Positions 48,283-59,479 of a stretch of 64,000 bases of DNA are shown here, in pieces; position 1 is the stretch's first letter; every line of letters starts with the position of its first letter. The DNA is from Ryuthela nishihirai (taxonomy: Eukaryota > Arthropoda > Arachnida > Araneae > Heptathelidae), in assembly GCA_038380435.1 (NCBI GenBank), contig JAWZYU010000009.1, positions 65,253,901 to 65,317,900 of the forward strand. The letters are read 5' to 3'. The notes beneath the pieces are model-generated. The model searched no databases. It worked only from the letters and a program-made list of their open reading frames with translations, and was not told the DNA's origin. A program made the translations under genes and the position numbers.

Positions 48283-49011
48283 GTGTACCTCAACCCAGTG
48301 TGTGGCGAGTATTACATGAGGAGTTGTTACACCTTTTCACATGTAACGGGTCATCATTGGAAGGAGATGACCACCTGTTATCTGGAATTCACACATCGTT
48401 TTTTGCAAAAATGTGTCGCACAGTCAGAACTTCCAGTGTTGGTTCTCTTCACTGATGAAGCACATGACAACCCACGAGCTACACGACCCCATGCTGCACA
48501 ACACCAGTTCACCATGTTTGGGTGGGCATTGTTGGAGACTGTTTGCTTGGACCATACCTTCTTCCATCACAACTAGATGGGCATAGTTATTGGATATTCC
48601 TAGATGAGGTCTTGCCGGAACTACTGCATGATGTTCCTGTATCTGTGCGCCGACACATGTGGTTTCAGCATGATGGGCCACCTGCACATTTCACCTTGGT
48701 TGTGTGCGAGTATCTCAACAGCACCTTTCCTGCATGATGGATTGGTCGGGGAGGACCTGTCGCTTGGCCACCAAGATCACCCGACTTGTCGCCCATTGAT
48801 TTCTTCCTCTGGGGTTACCTCAAAGGCTATGTGTACGAAACCACCGTAGTCTCTGATGCTGACCTCGTTCACAAGAGTTGAGGTAGCAGCATGTGTCTGC
48901 GAGAGGCCTGGCATTTTTGAACATGTTTGCAGATCCATGTGTCGACATTGCGAGACATGTATTGCTGCAGATGGAAAGAACTTTGAGCACTTCCTCTGAA
49001 ACTGAAAACAC
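48283..49011 (+). pseudogene. Tc1/mariner-superfamily transposase relic (DUF4817-associated type), copy 2
   Basis: Same protein as the relic at 1-671. Order: FTHRFLQKCVAQSELPVLVL then FTDEA (about 48430, first Asp), a deletion, RPHAAQHQFT, GIVGDCLLGPYLLPSQLDGH (48522), RRHMWFQHDGPPAHF (about 48655, second Asp intact), RWIGRGGPVAWPP, SPDLSPIDFFLWGYLKGYVY (about 48790, third Asp), and a C-terminal TCIAADGKNFEHFL before TGA at 48999. At least four frame breaks. The 5' part of the gene is missing, and the foldback lies directly upstream. Confidence 0.78.
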
Positions 49012-49173
49012 GATGTCTAATAAACATGTTGTTATACCTTACTTGTATTCCTTTATTTTTGATTCTTCCTGTACTTTTAGCACACTCGGGTGGCGTTTGC
49101 GGCTATATGTTCTTATGTAAAAATGATTTGTTTTTGTATTCCTGACGTACCTTTATAGCTTGTCTAACACCTT

Positions 49174-49192
49174 TTGAATCACCTTGTATACA
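49174..49192 (+). repeat. Right terminal inverted repeat of transposon copy 2 (probable)
   Basis: TTTTGAATCACCTTGTATAC corresponds to TACARGGTGATTCAAAA reversed, like the other two members of the family at 886 and 19274. Confidence 0.6.
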
Positions 49193-49469
49193 TAATGTAA
49201 TTAATTATCTAATATTTAGTAAGGCATATTTCTCTGAAATATAGGGTTTTTTAGTTATTAATCATTAAAGAACCAGTAAACTGATTTTTTTTTACTCACA
49301 AACATATCAGATCTCAAATATTTGCAAAACCCCAATGGTTAAGTAGCAAATATACAGAGATGCTGATCATGTTTTGTGGATGCGAATGCAGATTACACCT
49401 TGTGGATGTGAATAGAACTTTTGCTATCTGCAAAGGGCTATTAATATGAACTAATTATATTAATTATTA

Positions 49470-50165
49470 CTATGATGATTAATTTGAAATAATAAGTTGA
49501 AAAAAATTAGTTGTCCTGACTGGGATTTGAACCCATGTCTCCCAGAAGCATGCCGGGCAACGTAACCACTAGACCACTGAGGAATGACCATTTCTTCAAC
49601 AAAGTGACATATAAGCATTCCTGTTGATTCACCAGTGGTGACATCTATTATCAGGAGTTGGGCAGCCAAGCTACCACATTTTGATGGCAGTAATTTTTGT
49701 CACTCATGCTCACAGCATTGTGAAAAATAATAAATTAATAACTCAGTAATAAATTATCACAGGAAAACGTCCTGTAGACATAAAACACTTGAATTAGTTG
49801 AAAAACATTGGTTGTCCTGACTGGGATTCGAATCCAGGTCCTGTGATAATTTATTACTTAATTGTTTATACAACACTGTGAGCGTGAGTGAAAAATATTA
49901 CTGCCATAAAAATGTGGTAGCTTGGCTGTCCAACTCCTGATAACAGATGGCACCACTGGTGATCAACAGGAATGCTTATATGTCGTTTTGTTGAAGAAAT
50001 GGCCAGTTCCTTGGTGGTCAAGCGGTTACAACAACCAACATGCTTCTGGGAGACCAGGGTTCGAATCCCAGTCAGGACAACCAAATTTTTTTCAACTCAT
50101 TATTTCAAGTGTTTCTTGTCTACAGAACATTTTCTTGTGATGATTTATTACTGAAATGATGATTA
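49470..50165. repeat. Inverted pair of tRNA-like repeats (SINE family 3 or foldback)
   Basis: Arms about 49483-49724 (minus-like) and 49871-50113 (plus-like) match in inverted order over ~240 bp. Each carries a tRNA-like unit: in the right arm, A box TGGTCAAGCGGTTAC and B box GGTTCGAATCCC (50018-50070). Between the arms (49800-49845) is a third short tRNA-like piece, GACTGGGATTCGAATCCAGG. Whether this is two head-to-head SINEs or one palindromic element is unclear. The acceptor stems do not close, so no tRNA gene is called. Confidence 0.75.
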
Positions 50166-50477
50166 ATATTACCTATTAATATAACAAGGAATGGAGGCAC
50201 AAATATAAAAGCCATAAATAAACCTTTTCCTATTTTTTACTATATTATTATTTTTAATTCAAATATATAGGAAAATACATTTTCATTAAAACAAAAGCTT
50301 GAACTTTACCTTATGAAGAATTCCTCCCATCAAGGCAGTATTATATAACACTGCCTTTGGTACTGAAATACAATGCTACAACCCTGAGTATTGGAGCATG
50401 AATATATCTGGTGATGTATGCCCAACATGTGCCTTTCTTGAATTCTAAAATTGCAATTTGTGAGTTGGGTACAGAAC

Positions 50478-50551
50478 AAATCAATACAAAGTCTTCCAGC
50501 AGTAACTGTTCAATAGTGAACAGCTACTGCTGGAAAACTTTGCGTTGATTT
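50478..50551. repeat. 74-base hairpin with 35-bp stem
   Basis: Arms 50478-50512 and 50517-50551 pair with about four mismatches around a 4-base loop (ATAG); the core is CTTCCAGCAGTAACTGTTCA. The size is like a microRNA precursor, but a small MITE is equally possible. Confidence 0.75.
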
Positions 50552-50811
50552 GCTTGTATTGTCAGCTCTTAACCTTTCAAGTGTTTCCATTATCTGCATT
50601 CATTCATAAATTATGAAAGCAAAGGTCAGAAACAGACAGTTTTTATTACAACAAATGAAACTTCAACTTTCAAATATTGAAATAACCAGTTTAACTCCTT
50701 CCCTATGATGGCTCCACTATTGGAGTCAAACAATACTATGCTGACTGCACAGTGATGAAATTCACACTGATGAATCAACAGGAATGCTCACAATTAAGTG
50801 GCTTTTGGGGC

Positions 50812-52031
50812 ACACATAAACCAAAAGCCAAAACATTATGTCTTCATGCAAATTGAAGCAACCGCAGGTAAATGACAGCACGTGTGAAGATCGTGAAATG
50901 GTATAAAACACCTGATACTGAGCTCTGTTAATCAGTGTTACTCTTGTTCTTCAGATGGGAAAGGCTGCAGACTAAAGTGAGTTTGACAAAGGCCAAATTG
51001 TAATGCTAGACAACTGGGCAGAACATTTCTGAGATGGCAAGGCTTGTGGGGTGCTCACAGTCAGCTGTGGTTAGTATCTTCAAAAAGCAAAAAGTGGTCT
51101 GAGGAGGGAAAAACCACAAACTACCAGCAAGGTGTGGGGCGACCGTGGCTCATCGATGCTAGAGATGAGCAAAGGCTATCCCATATGGTATGAGCCAACA
51201 GAAGGGATACTGTGGTACAACTTGCCCATAATTTGAATGCTGGTGATGGGAGTAATGTCACACACAGTCATCGAACCCTACTGAATATGGGGGTGCATAG
51301 CCACAGGCTGCTCCAAGTGTCCATGTTAACCTGAATTCACTGTCAAAAGCACCTACAATGGGCATGCATGCATCAAAACTGGACCTTGAATGAATGGAAG
51401 AAGCTTGTCTGGTCCGATGAACCTCGTTTCCTGTTGTACCACGTGGATGGTCGGGTATGTGTGCATCATTTACCTGGGGAAGTATTGGCACCAGGATGCA
51501 CCAAGGGATGAAACCAAGGCAGTGGAGGAAGTGTAATACTTTGAGAAATGTTCTGCTGGGAAACTCTGGGACCAGTCACTCCTGTGCAGGAAACTATTAT
51601 GTCTACCACTTACCTAAACATCATTGCAGACCAGGTACATCCTTTCACGGTAAAGATACCCCTCTAGTAGTGGCTTCTTTCAGCAGGAAAATGCACTATG
51701 CCACACTTCCCGTATTGTTCGAGAATGGTTTGCGGAACATGAGGAAGACTTCCAGGTATTGCCCTGCCCTCCAAATTCCCCAGACATCAATCCAATTGAG
51801 CATTTGTGGTTTGTGTTGGAACAGAATACCTGATCTGCAGCAGCTCAAGTACGTAATTTACAAGAAAGAGTTAAAGGATCTGCTGGTAACATGTTGGTAC
51901 CAGATACCACAAGACACCTTTAGAAATCTTGTAGCGTCCATGCCTCACTGCGTAAGAGCTGTTCTGGTGGCACATGGAGGATCAACATCATATTAGACAG
52001 GTGGTCATAATGTTTTGGCTCTTTGGTGTAT
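50812..52031 (+). mobile_element. Tc1-type transposon, ~1.2 kb
   Basis: The right end GGTGGTCATAATGTTTTGGC followed by TCTTTGGTGTA. A degenerate left end ACCAAAAGCCAAAACATTAT at 50819 matches it in reverse. A TATA-like GGTATAAAAC sits at 50898-50908, upstream of the gene. A second, partial copy of the 3' end is at 34357-34484. Confidence 0.8.
50954..51990 (+). pseudogene. Tc1 transposase gene (broken)
   Basis: Starts ATGGGAAAGGCTGC (50954; MGKAAD) and carries the helix-turn-helix region ARLVGCSQSAVVSIFKK, then NLNAGDGSNVTHSHRTL. The first catalytic block is KKLVWSDEPRF (about 51400), and the second is a QQENA/PCHTSRIVREWF-like region (about 51675-51725) where Asp is changed. The third is LPCPPNSPDINPIEHLWFVL (about 51760) with the Glu of a DD34E enzyme, followed by the C-terminal VRAVLVAHGG region. 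About five frameshifts or stops. Confidence 0.8.
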
Positions 52032-52239
52032 AATTCGAAATGCTCACTTACAAGTTTTTGGAGGCTTTCACAATGCTTATCAGTGATGACGCCATATGTT
52101 TTTCGACCAATCAAAATTTACCACACCATTTAAGGCGTGAGGGAGGCTAAAAATCAGTTGCCAATGGCCATTCAGGCAAATGTAATTGTGCTAATTTGCA
52201 GCTAATTGCAATTTGATTTTCGTATTTGAATAAAAATAC

Positions 52240-52715
52240 AATAAAGAGAAATTGAAGAGGAAGAGGAATTTAGTCATAATGAAAGTGAATATATTCCTGA
52301 TGAAAGTGATATGGATTAGAGTGGTACTGATTTTTCTGACCTTACTGATAATGAATTTGAGGATGAAGAGTGAGAACTCCATGAAATGGCAGGAGGCTGG
52401 AAGTATATTCCTGTATTTTATGATGTCAGACCTAAACAAGAGCTACAATCATCAGATATGCTATTTGTTAAAGTCCAATAAAATTCATATTGTGTGGCAT
52501 GGCACTAATATCAAGACTCGTATGGAAGGGGTTAAAATTATTTCATAACTTTAGAAAAAATACATTTTAAATTTAATAAATAAGGTTTGCTTTTTTTCAA
52601 TTCATTATAAAATATTATTGACAGTGACTTTTTTATTTTTGCGAAATGAATAAACAAATAGCTGGGCCTCCAGATTTATTAATTTTTCAGGATAAACACA
52701 GGAAAAGTTAAACAT
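52240..52715 (+). pseudogene. piggyBac-like transposase remnant
   Basis: An acidic N-terminal stretch: EEEEFSHNESEYIPDESDMD, stop, SGTDFSDLTDNEFEDEE, stop, and GWKYIPVFYDVRPKQELQSS. This composition is typical of piggyBac transposase starts. After about 52470 the coding part is deleted. Sequence resembling the 16.8 kb ends follows (GGGCCTCCAGAT.. to GGAAAAGTTAA, 52669-52712), suggesting an internally deleted element. Confidence 0.5.
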
Positions 52716-53532
52716 ATGTGAAATGCTGCAAAGGTTACTTAACTGAAGTTTAGAATATCATGAATATGATTACTTTGAATCTTGCTTTGCTATTAACAAT
52801 TCAAAAGGAAATCTATATAAGTGAAAGAGTGGCCATTGGTACACTTGTTTCTAATGGCAAATACCGAGGAAAAAAAAATCACATACCCAACAGAAAGTGG
52901 ACATTATAAGTAATGTATTCAACTATGAAGTATTCATCTTAACAACAGAAAAATAGATTGGAGGATAAGCTAGGACAAAACATTTAAGCACAATATAGCT
53001 AAATGTTACACGCAGCAGCAACTTTTTATTATAGTTCCATGTTATGCCAACAGTAACAAGATAATTTCTTAAAAACATTTTTTATAAAAAAGAGTAACTG
53101 AAGAAAATTTAAAGATTTCAATCAAATCTATTTAAATTTCCAACGATATGCGTTCTTATAAAGTTATGGAAGCTGCAACATTTAGCAAGTTAGCTCATTC
53201 TGCAAAAAATATTTCAAAATTGGTGACATTAATATAATTATTAAGTGAATTGCTTAAAATATTCTTATGCATATTAATAAAGTGTACATAATGGTTATTG
53301 CTTTCATTTTAACTTGTTTTTATAAACTATTCAGAGCACTTGTTTTAAATTGCATTGTTGCTGTAAAATATTACAATTTCTGTAAGTCTCTAAATACCAA
53401 GCAAACATTGTTGAAACTGAAATATATTTGATTGAGACTTTAATTTTCTATCTTCTGTCACATTTTTTAATAAAAAGTTTTTTTAAGATATTACTGAGTT
53501 CTGTATCTGAGTTTACTATTAGCACAGCTCGA
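52716..53532. other. AT-rich, nothing recognised
   Basis: No coding motif or clear repeat border. The segment 53440-53475 faintly matches the 33860 repeat. Confidence 0.35.
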
Positions 53533-53562
53533 AACTATACCTAATAAAGTGGCCACTAAGTG
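53533..53562. repeat. Tc1-like terminal repeat remnant
   Basis: CTATACCTAATAAAGTGGCC then ACTAAGTGTA looks like the end of a Tc1-like transposon family that I know chiefly from fish genomes. RTE copy D abuts it, so the rest of the element is not seen. Confidence 0.35.
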
Positions 53563-53739
53563 TATCATCATCATCATCCTCAAGCAACCATGGACTACGG
53601 AGGTCCAACCAGACCATGCAGTTTAATTCTCCAAGCATATATCTGTCCTGAGCTACATCTGCTGCATTCAGCCACTGCACACCAATTTTAACAACGTCCT
53701 GTTTGACATTGTCTGCCCACCGCATCCTAGGTCTCCCCC

Positions 53740-56737
53740 TCTTTCTCTCTAAATACCAAGGCCTCTAATACCAGTGAGGCCTTTAGGCCCACTGTTCTAA
53801 CCCTATTCAATAATCTACAATTATCCATAGGGGCAACATGGCCAAACCAGGAGTCTCTCTTTGCACAATATGCTGCTTAAAGGAGGTTGCAGACTCCTTT
53901 GTCTAACCTCATCATTAATTACAAAGCTGAACCACCTAATGCCCAAGATACTGTGTAAGCATCTAGTTTCCTGTTATCTTGTTTACAAAGCATCCAAGTT
54001 TCACTACCATAACTAACCCTAGAAAGAACCAAACTATTATACAGTCTAATTTTAGTCTTTAGGTGTATGCACCTATTTCTCAACACTCTCCACAGATTCT
54101 TAAGAGTCCCAGCAGCAATCCCTATTCGTCTGTTAATCTCATGCCACACATCCCCAGTATCTGTTACATAACTACCAAGATAATTAAACTCCGATACTTG
54201 CTCAAGAGTGCAGCCATTCAGAGTGACTGAAACACCAACTGCCTGACCAATTTTCATCACTATAGTTTTATCTCTGTTTATCACCAAACCAACTCTATTA
54301 CCAGTCTTATTAACAGCCCCAATGAAAGAATTCATCTCCTCAACATCACTAACCAACAAGCCAAATCATCTGCATAATCTAAATCAGAAATTTTGAAAAC
54401 TCTAGACCACTTAAGGCCAAAATCTTTCCCCTGCAGTGAATTTCACATAACATAATCAATAACCAAACTAAATAGAAAAGGGGACAAAATGCACCCTTGT
54501 CGAACACCAGAAGTAATGCTAAACCAATTGCTATAAGCCTTACCAACTCTCACACACGACTCAGTATTATTATAGAGAGCTTTCATTATGTTAAAACCTT
54601 TCTGGTATACCATATGATATCACAATCAACCACAAATTATGATGATCAACAGAGTCGAAAGCCTTTTTGAAATCAACAAAGCTAGCAACCAAAGGTTTCT
54701 GAAACTCGAAACATTTCTCAAGAATCTGTCTGAGTGAAAATATCTGATTCACACATCCCCTACCACTTCTGAATCCACATTGCTCATCACGCAATTTGCC
54801 TGGCAACCAGATCTTTAATTCTATTAAGCACAATCATGCAAAGAACTTTCCCTGGAACAGAGAGTAGGTTGATAACCCTATGGTTATCAAAAGAACTGCG
54901 ATCACCTTTTTTGAAAATATGGATAATAATAGCTCTGGTAAAATCCCTAGGAACCATACATTTATCATAAAAGATAATCAAAATTTCAGTCATCCAAGTG
55001 GTAACCAAAACATTCCAGCTCTAAGCATTTCCGTAGTAATTTCATCTACCCCTGAGGATTTATGAAGTTTAACCCTAGACAGTATACATGGGGTCCACGC
55101 TACCAAGCCATTCTTTCAATGTAGTATAGTGAAGAAAATATAGTGCAGTGTAAATCAAAATTTTATACCTAAATAAACATTAAAAAAAAATAAAGTCCTA
55201 CAAAAAGCAGTGGATTCTATTATTACTGTTCTTCTTCTCTTAACATTTCAAAATACATTATATTCCAAAAATATACAACTTTCACACTGGGGTTTTCTGG
55301 ACCCTGCAATACGGTAATGTCATAACTTGCAATGTATACTGTCTAGGGTTAAGTTTAGAAATAACCAAAATAACTTCAGAATAAATAACTCCTTACTTTG
55401 TTTATCCTTCAATCCCTGTATACCTGTCCATTTTCTACCACACAAAACGTTAACTATCTGGTACAGCTCTCTGCTGTTGTGCTGTCTAACTGCTTCCTCA
55501 GCTTTGTCAACCAAGCCACCAAGCCAAAGATTCTTATCAGCAACTAACTAATCCTTTACACATTTATTAAGCTCTCTGTAATGCTTTCTATTAGGACTAG
55601 TAGGGTATTCCTGCAGTTTTTCTTTCTGAAATAAGCTCAGGTGACTTATCACTCAAATAATTCTCCTCCTCTGCTCCTTTTTTCCTAAAAGAGTACTGTT
55701 AGTTTCCAAAAAAGCCTGTTTAAAATGGCCCCATTCTTCCTCAACTTCAGTAGTAAGCAAACTATGACTGTCATAATGACTAAGTAACCTATCATGGTAA
55801 GCTTTAGCTATAACTGGGTCTTTCAGAGCTTCAGTATTAAAGGTAAATTTTTTAACTTCAGCACAACACTTTTTAAGTTTAAATTGCAATACACTTTTAA
55901 CAAGGTAATGGTCAGATCCAATTTCAGCTCCCCTATATGCCCTGGTATTCCTAACAGAACTAGCCCATTTGCTGTTAATTAATATATAATCAATCATATT
56001 CTTATGCAGCCCATCAAGTGAAACCCATGGTTACTTATGTATGTCACGGTGTTTGTAATAAGTGTTAGTTATTCTGAAACCATTGAGTTTACTTACCTGT
56101 AGGAGACGTTGCCCATTGCAGCTATCAATACCAAAAGGGCCTATCACCCCTCTCCCAGTTGGTCAGAGTCAGTACCAACTTTGGCATTGAAGTCACCTAG
56201 AACAAGGGTAATATCTCCTTTCCTGACAGAATTCAAAATATCCTGAAGTTGTCCATAAAACCTATCCTCATCTTCATCCTCAGTGGGGGCATAACAGCAG
56301 ATAACATTGAAGTCTCTAATGCTTATCTGAAATTTTGGTATAAGAAACCTTTCGTTAATGCACTCGTATCCTAGAAGAGCATCACTAGCATGTCTACTGA
56401 GAAGCAGACCCACGCCTTGGTGATGCTTAGTGTCTTCCATCCCTCAAAAGAGAAATTTAAGATTATTTTTAAGAATCTGACCTTTATCTGTCCATCTGGT
56501 CTCTTGCAAGCCGAGAATATCTAAATTATAATGGTGGAATTCTTGTGTGAGGACATCAAGAGAAAAAGCTCTGTGCAGAGTCCTCACATTCCAACTACCT
56601 ATGGAGAGAAAATGGTTAGTGGGATGTTTAAAGAAACTATGTTTATTGAGAGAGGGAATGCTGACAATATCAAACAGCCCCCTAATCGCAGACATGGGGC
56701 AAAGACCCGTTCCCCCACCACTAAAGGCTGAAGCCAT
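53740..56737 (-). pseudogene. RTE endonuclease-reverse transcriptase ORF, copy D (broken)
   Basis: EN from 56737: MASAFSGGGTGLCPMSAIRG, SIGSWNVRTLHRAFSLDVLT, LQETRWTDKGQILKNN; then HHQGVGLLLSRHASDALLGY, LGDFNAKVG and SDQLGEG-stop (56144). Next MIDYILINSKWASSVRNTRA (55997) with GSDHYLVKSVLQFKLKK intact, better than C2. RT: QCGFRSGRGCVNQ, SFVDFKKAFDSVDHHNLWLI and PERF-stop (54591). C-terminal: NRRIGIAAGTLKNLWRVLRN and KLDAYTVSW-, where a 14-base deletion shifts the frame. A small insertion near 53745-53785 disturbs the tail. Confidence 0.82.
55069..55352. mobile_element. piggyBac-type MITE, 276 bp, nested in RTE copy D
   Basis: TTAA at 55069-55072 and 55349-55352 flanks an element (55073-55348) beginning CCCTAGACAGTATACAT and ending with its exact 17-base inverse. 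TTAA target and CCCTAGA ends are the marks of piggyBac elements. The matching site in RTE copy A (about 5366-5377, CTTAAACTACATAAATCC reversed) has a single TTAA, showing the empty site. No coding capacity inside. Confidence 0.93.
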
Positions 56738-57377
56738 CTACACTGGAAGACTTCCTCCAATGTAGAATTTGACGATGCCAATAGAAGCAAGGAGTTCAGG
56801 TGCCTGCGATGACCTCTGCTCAGGATTATCCACCAGCTGATAAACATATCCTGTGAATCTATTCACTTGGGGCTGTCAACCCACAAACAAACAGAAAACA
56901 TAGCAGAAGATTTTCCCTCTACAGAAGCCCACCAGCGCAGCAAAATCAAGATCCATAATCAAGCTCAGAGCCATATATCTGTCCAGTCCAGTGGGTTTAT
57001 ATGGTCAGCACCAGGACCCTGTGTGGTTGACCACTCCTCAGCAGGGTATAAAAAAAAAGAAAAGTAGCCATAGTTGTCCAGATCAGTAGGCCACACTAAT
57101 CTGGCAGCCCTCCACTTCCATTCACTTCCACAAGAGAGTATCTCTTTCGAAAGGTACTAACGGTCTGCACCACGAGAAGGCGGGGTCGGACATTAGGTGC
57201 TAGGCCTGGCCGGTTCTATGTATCATAGGGTTCTTCTATGCATGCACAGGGGATTGGTGCATAGCTCTCCTTCCAGTGACTATCTATCTACCATGTATAT
57301 TGTGCTTAAATGCTTGGTCCTCTACTTCTTCAATGATCAAGAGTAATCAATTAAAAGGACCTTCTTGCTCAGAAATT

Positions 57378-57563
57378 GATTAAAAATAACTTAAAATTCT
57401 GTCTTTGAGCAATAAAATTTTAAAGTTTATCCTTCAAACTATTTGCATGTTAAAAGTTTTTAGGAGAAAACTCCTAAAAAATTTTAACATGCAAATTGTT
57501 TAAAGGATAAACTTTAAAATTTTATTGCTCAACAACAGAGAATTTTAGGTCATTTTTTTAATC
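57378..57563. repeat. 186-bp hairpin element
   Basis: Arms 57378-57466 and 57471-57563 pair over ~89 bp with few mismatches around AAAA; the core is TTGAGCAATAAAATTTTAAA. Shares its outer sequence with the small hairpin at 35336. Confidence 0.85.
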
Positions 57564-57883
57564 AAGAGTAATATTTTTCTGATAGCAAATACACAGAAAA
57601 AGATCAGAAAGGGTGGGCCAAACACTGTTGACAAATTTCACAATTCAATTAAAAATTATAAATTGCCTGAAAAAATGCAAAACTTTGTTGGATATATACA
57701 GTTTTTTTTAATACACTCAGTGTACTTCAATGTGGCACAGTGTCATCTGTGTTGAATTTCAGCTATGAGAACCCCGAGTTGAAATTCCCAAATCTTCCCA
57801 TATGCATACCAGCATGCCTCTATTGATTGTCACGATGAATCCCTGTTCTATATCTTCAGATCTTCAGCCTTGTTAACATAAAA

Positions 57884-58076
57884 AAAAATACCCCCTCAAG
57901 CAGCTGCTTGCCACAGAGGTCTGACAGGAGCCAGTCAGTTTATATGCCATAGTAGAAGGTCTGAGAGGATGGCAGGACCTCAGCAGAAAAACGACACATA
58001 CAGCCATGCCTTACCCGGGGCTCGAACCCAGGTCCCTTAGATCAGTAGCCAAGCGTGCTAACCACTCGGCCATGGG
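57884..58076 (-). mobile_element. SINE family 2, intact copy
   Basis: Very similar to the 30211 copy. B box (reverse) GGGGCTCGAACC at 58016 and A box (reverse) GCTAACCACTCGGCCATGGG at 58056. ACATAAA on both sides (57877 and 58077) is the probable target duplication. Confidence 0.88.
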
Positions 58077-58264
58077 ACATAAACCTTACCCTTAACATCA
58101 GTGGTGTAACTACTTGCTTGGGGACCCTAGGAAAATTTAAATAGTAAGCCCTGCCCTCTCCCCCTAAAAAAAATTGCCTAAGGTATGAGTAGTACAAGGA
58201 TATTGTAATTTTTAATAAATAAAATCAAAATAAATAATATACACTAAAATGCTAAGGAAAAACA

Positions 58265-58910
58265 AGACTTACAACAAAAGTTAAGAAAGTCGTCAGTATC
58301 ACTTATGATGTTCCTTTTCTTTCTTGCCTTCATCTCTGCAAAGTTACCAATTATATCCTTAAAGTCCAACTTCCATGCAAAAGACTGTTCAATTGACAAT
58401 ACAGTCAAACTGTTTCATATTTGATTTCCTGCCATTGTACTTCTTAAATAGCTTTTGTTATTTTTAACTTCAAAAAGAACAATCAGCACTAGCTGAAAGT
58501 GATTGGGAATGGTCAAAAATAACAATAAAGTGGGGCAAACCTAAGGAAAGCCTAGATGATAGGAAGCGATTTTTTACAATCAACAGAACTGCAAGTTCAC
58601 TGATTGATGATACCTTTTTGTATTTCAAGAGCTAATCACATACTGAGAATCTCTCTGGAAAATGATGCAGAAATGTCTCTTTTACACTTATTTGTAAACT
58701 ATGTAGCTTTTTGGAAAAGATATGTATCACTTAAGCTTTGCAAGGGATATAGAGTGCAAAACATCAAAATTTGAAACAACCTCATGCAAACCATTGAAAT
58801 TATGCAAATTGATTTATGATTATGTCCAACATGCGAAAAACATATTCACTCAAAACAAACTCTCAGGATCTTTTAAACATACATCAAAATGTCAGTTCAC
58901 CTTTCCCCAG
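58265..58910 (-). pseudogene. hAT transposase C-terminal relic (ZMYM-like type)
   Basis: On the minus strand, a decayed stretch GLHEVVSNFDVLHSISLAKL (about 58795) leads to SYLRSTMAGNQI (about 58450), LTVLSIEQSFAWKLDFKDII (about 58400) and GNFAEMKARKKRN. This agrees with the hAT C-terminal end (YLRSTM..RLS.LA.LSIE..LDFD.II..FA..KARK) as I know it. The SAERSFSKLK-like block before it is split over two frames. It is a different hAT lineage from the 59.49 kb element. Confidence 0.6.
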
Positions 58911-59479
58911 TGAGTTTGGGGAAATTTAGGATGGATGAATCAGAAAAGTGTGTTTCAAAGCCTGTGTTGCTGTTCTGTTGTTTATGTTGTGTGATTCCCT
59001 GAGATTCCAGTGTTTTACTTTGAAAAATATTTTTTCTTTGCTGATCTCTGGAGTCCCTGGTATTTTGTCACTCCTACCACCCTACAGTTATTACTCAGAT
59101 TAACATAATCCTACAAAAAGAAGTCTAGAGGTCTGTCACCACTCACTTTTATGTTCTCTATTTTAATTTATTATAATTATTGGAATCTGAATTCAACCAC
59201 AAATGGTGAAAGGATGTTTTATGGTAAGGCAGGATCCTACTGATCCCATTATAAAAGTGGAGTTTCATATATTTTTGACAGATCTATAGTGATACTGAAT
59301 GTGATAACACCATAAGAAGGGAGTATGACCTTCCACCATGCTACTTCTCCTAAGAACAAACTAAATTTGGAAGTGTTTGATATATTATAGATATGTTATT
59401 TATTCATGCACTATTACAGTCAAAGGTTCATCTGTAGTTAACAGTGCTCAGTTCACTAGATGATGCCATGAATGGTAGG
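58911..59479. other. Spacer, nothing recognised
   Basis: AT-rich. No coding motifs. Confidence 0.35.

Larger units (their letters stand above)
53563..57303 (-). mobile_element. RTE-clade retrotransposon, copy D
   Basis: Minus-strand copy from the 3' simple repeat (TCATCATCATCATCCTCAAGC at 53564) to a 5' end near CTATCTATCTACCATGTATA. A 276-bp MITE is inserted at 55073-55348. The leader contains a short extra TATCATAGGGTTCTTCTATG (57221). Shares the lesions of C2 but has different flanks. Confidence 0.85.

Noticed and set aside
50010..50080. Possible tRNA gene near GGTTCGAATCCC
   Set aside because: No closing acceptor stem, and an inverted copy lies 300 bp away. It is part of a repeat.
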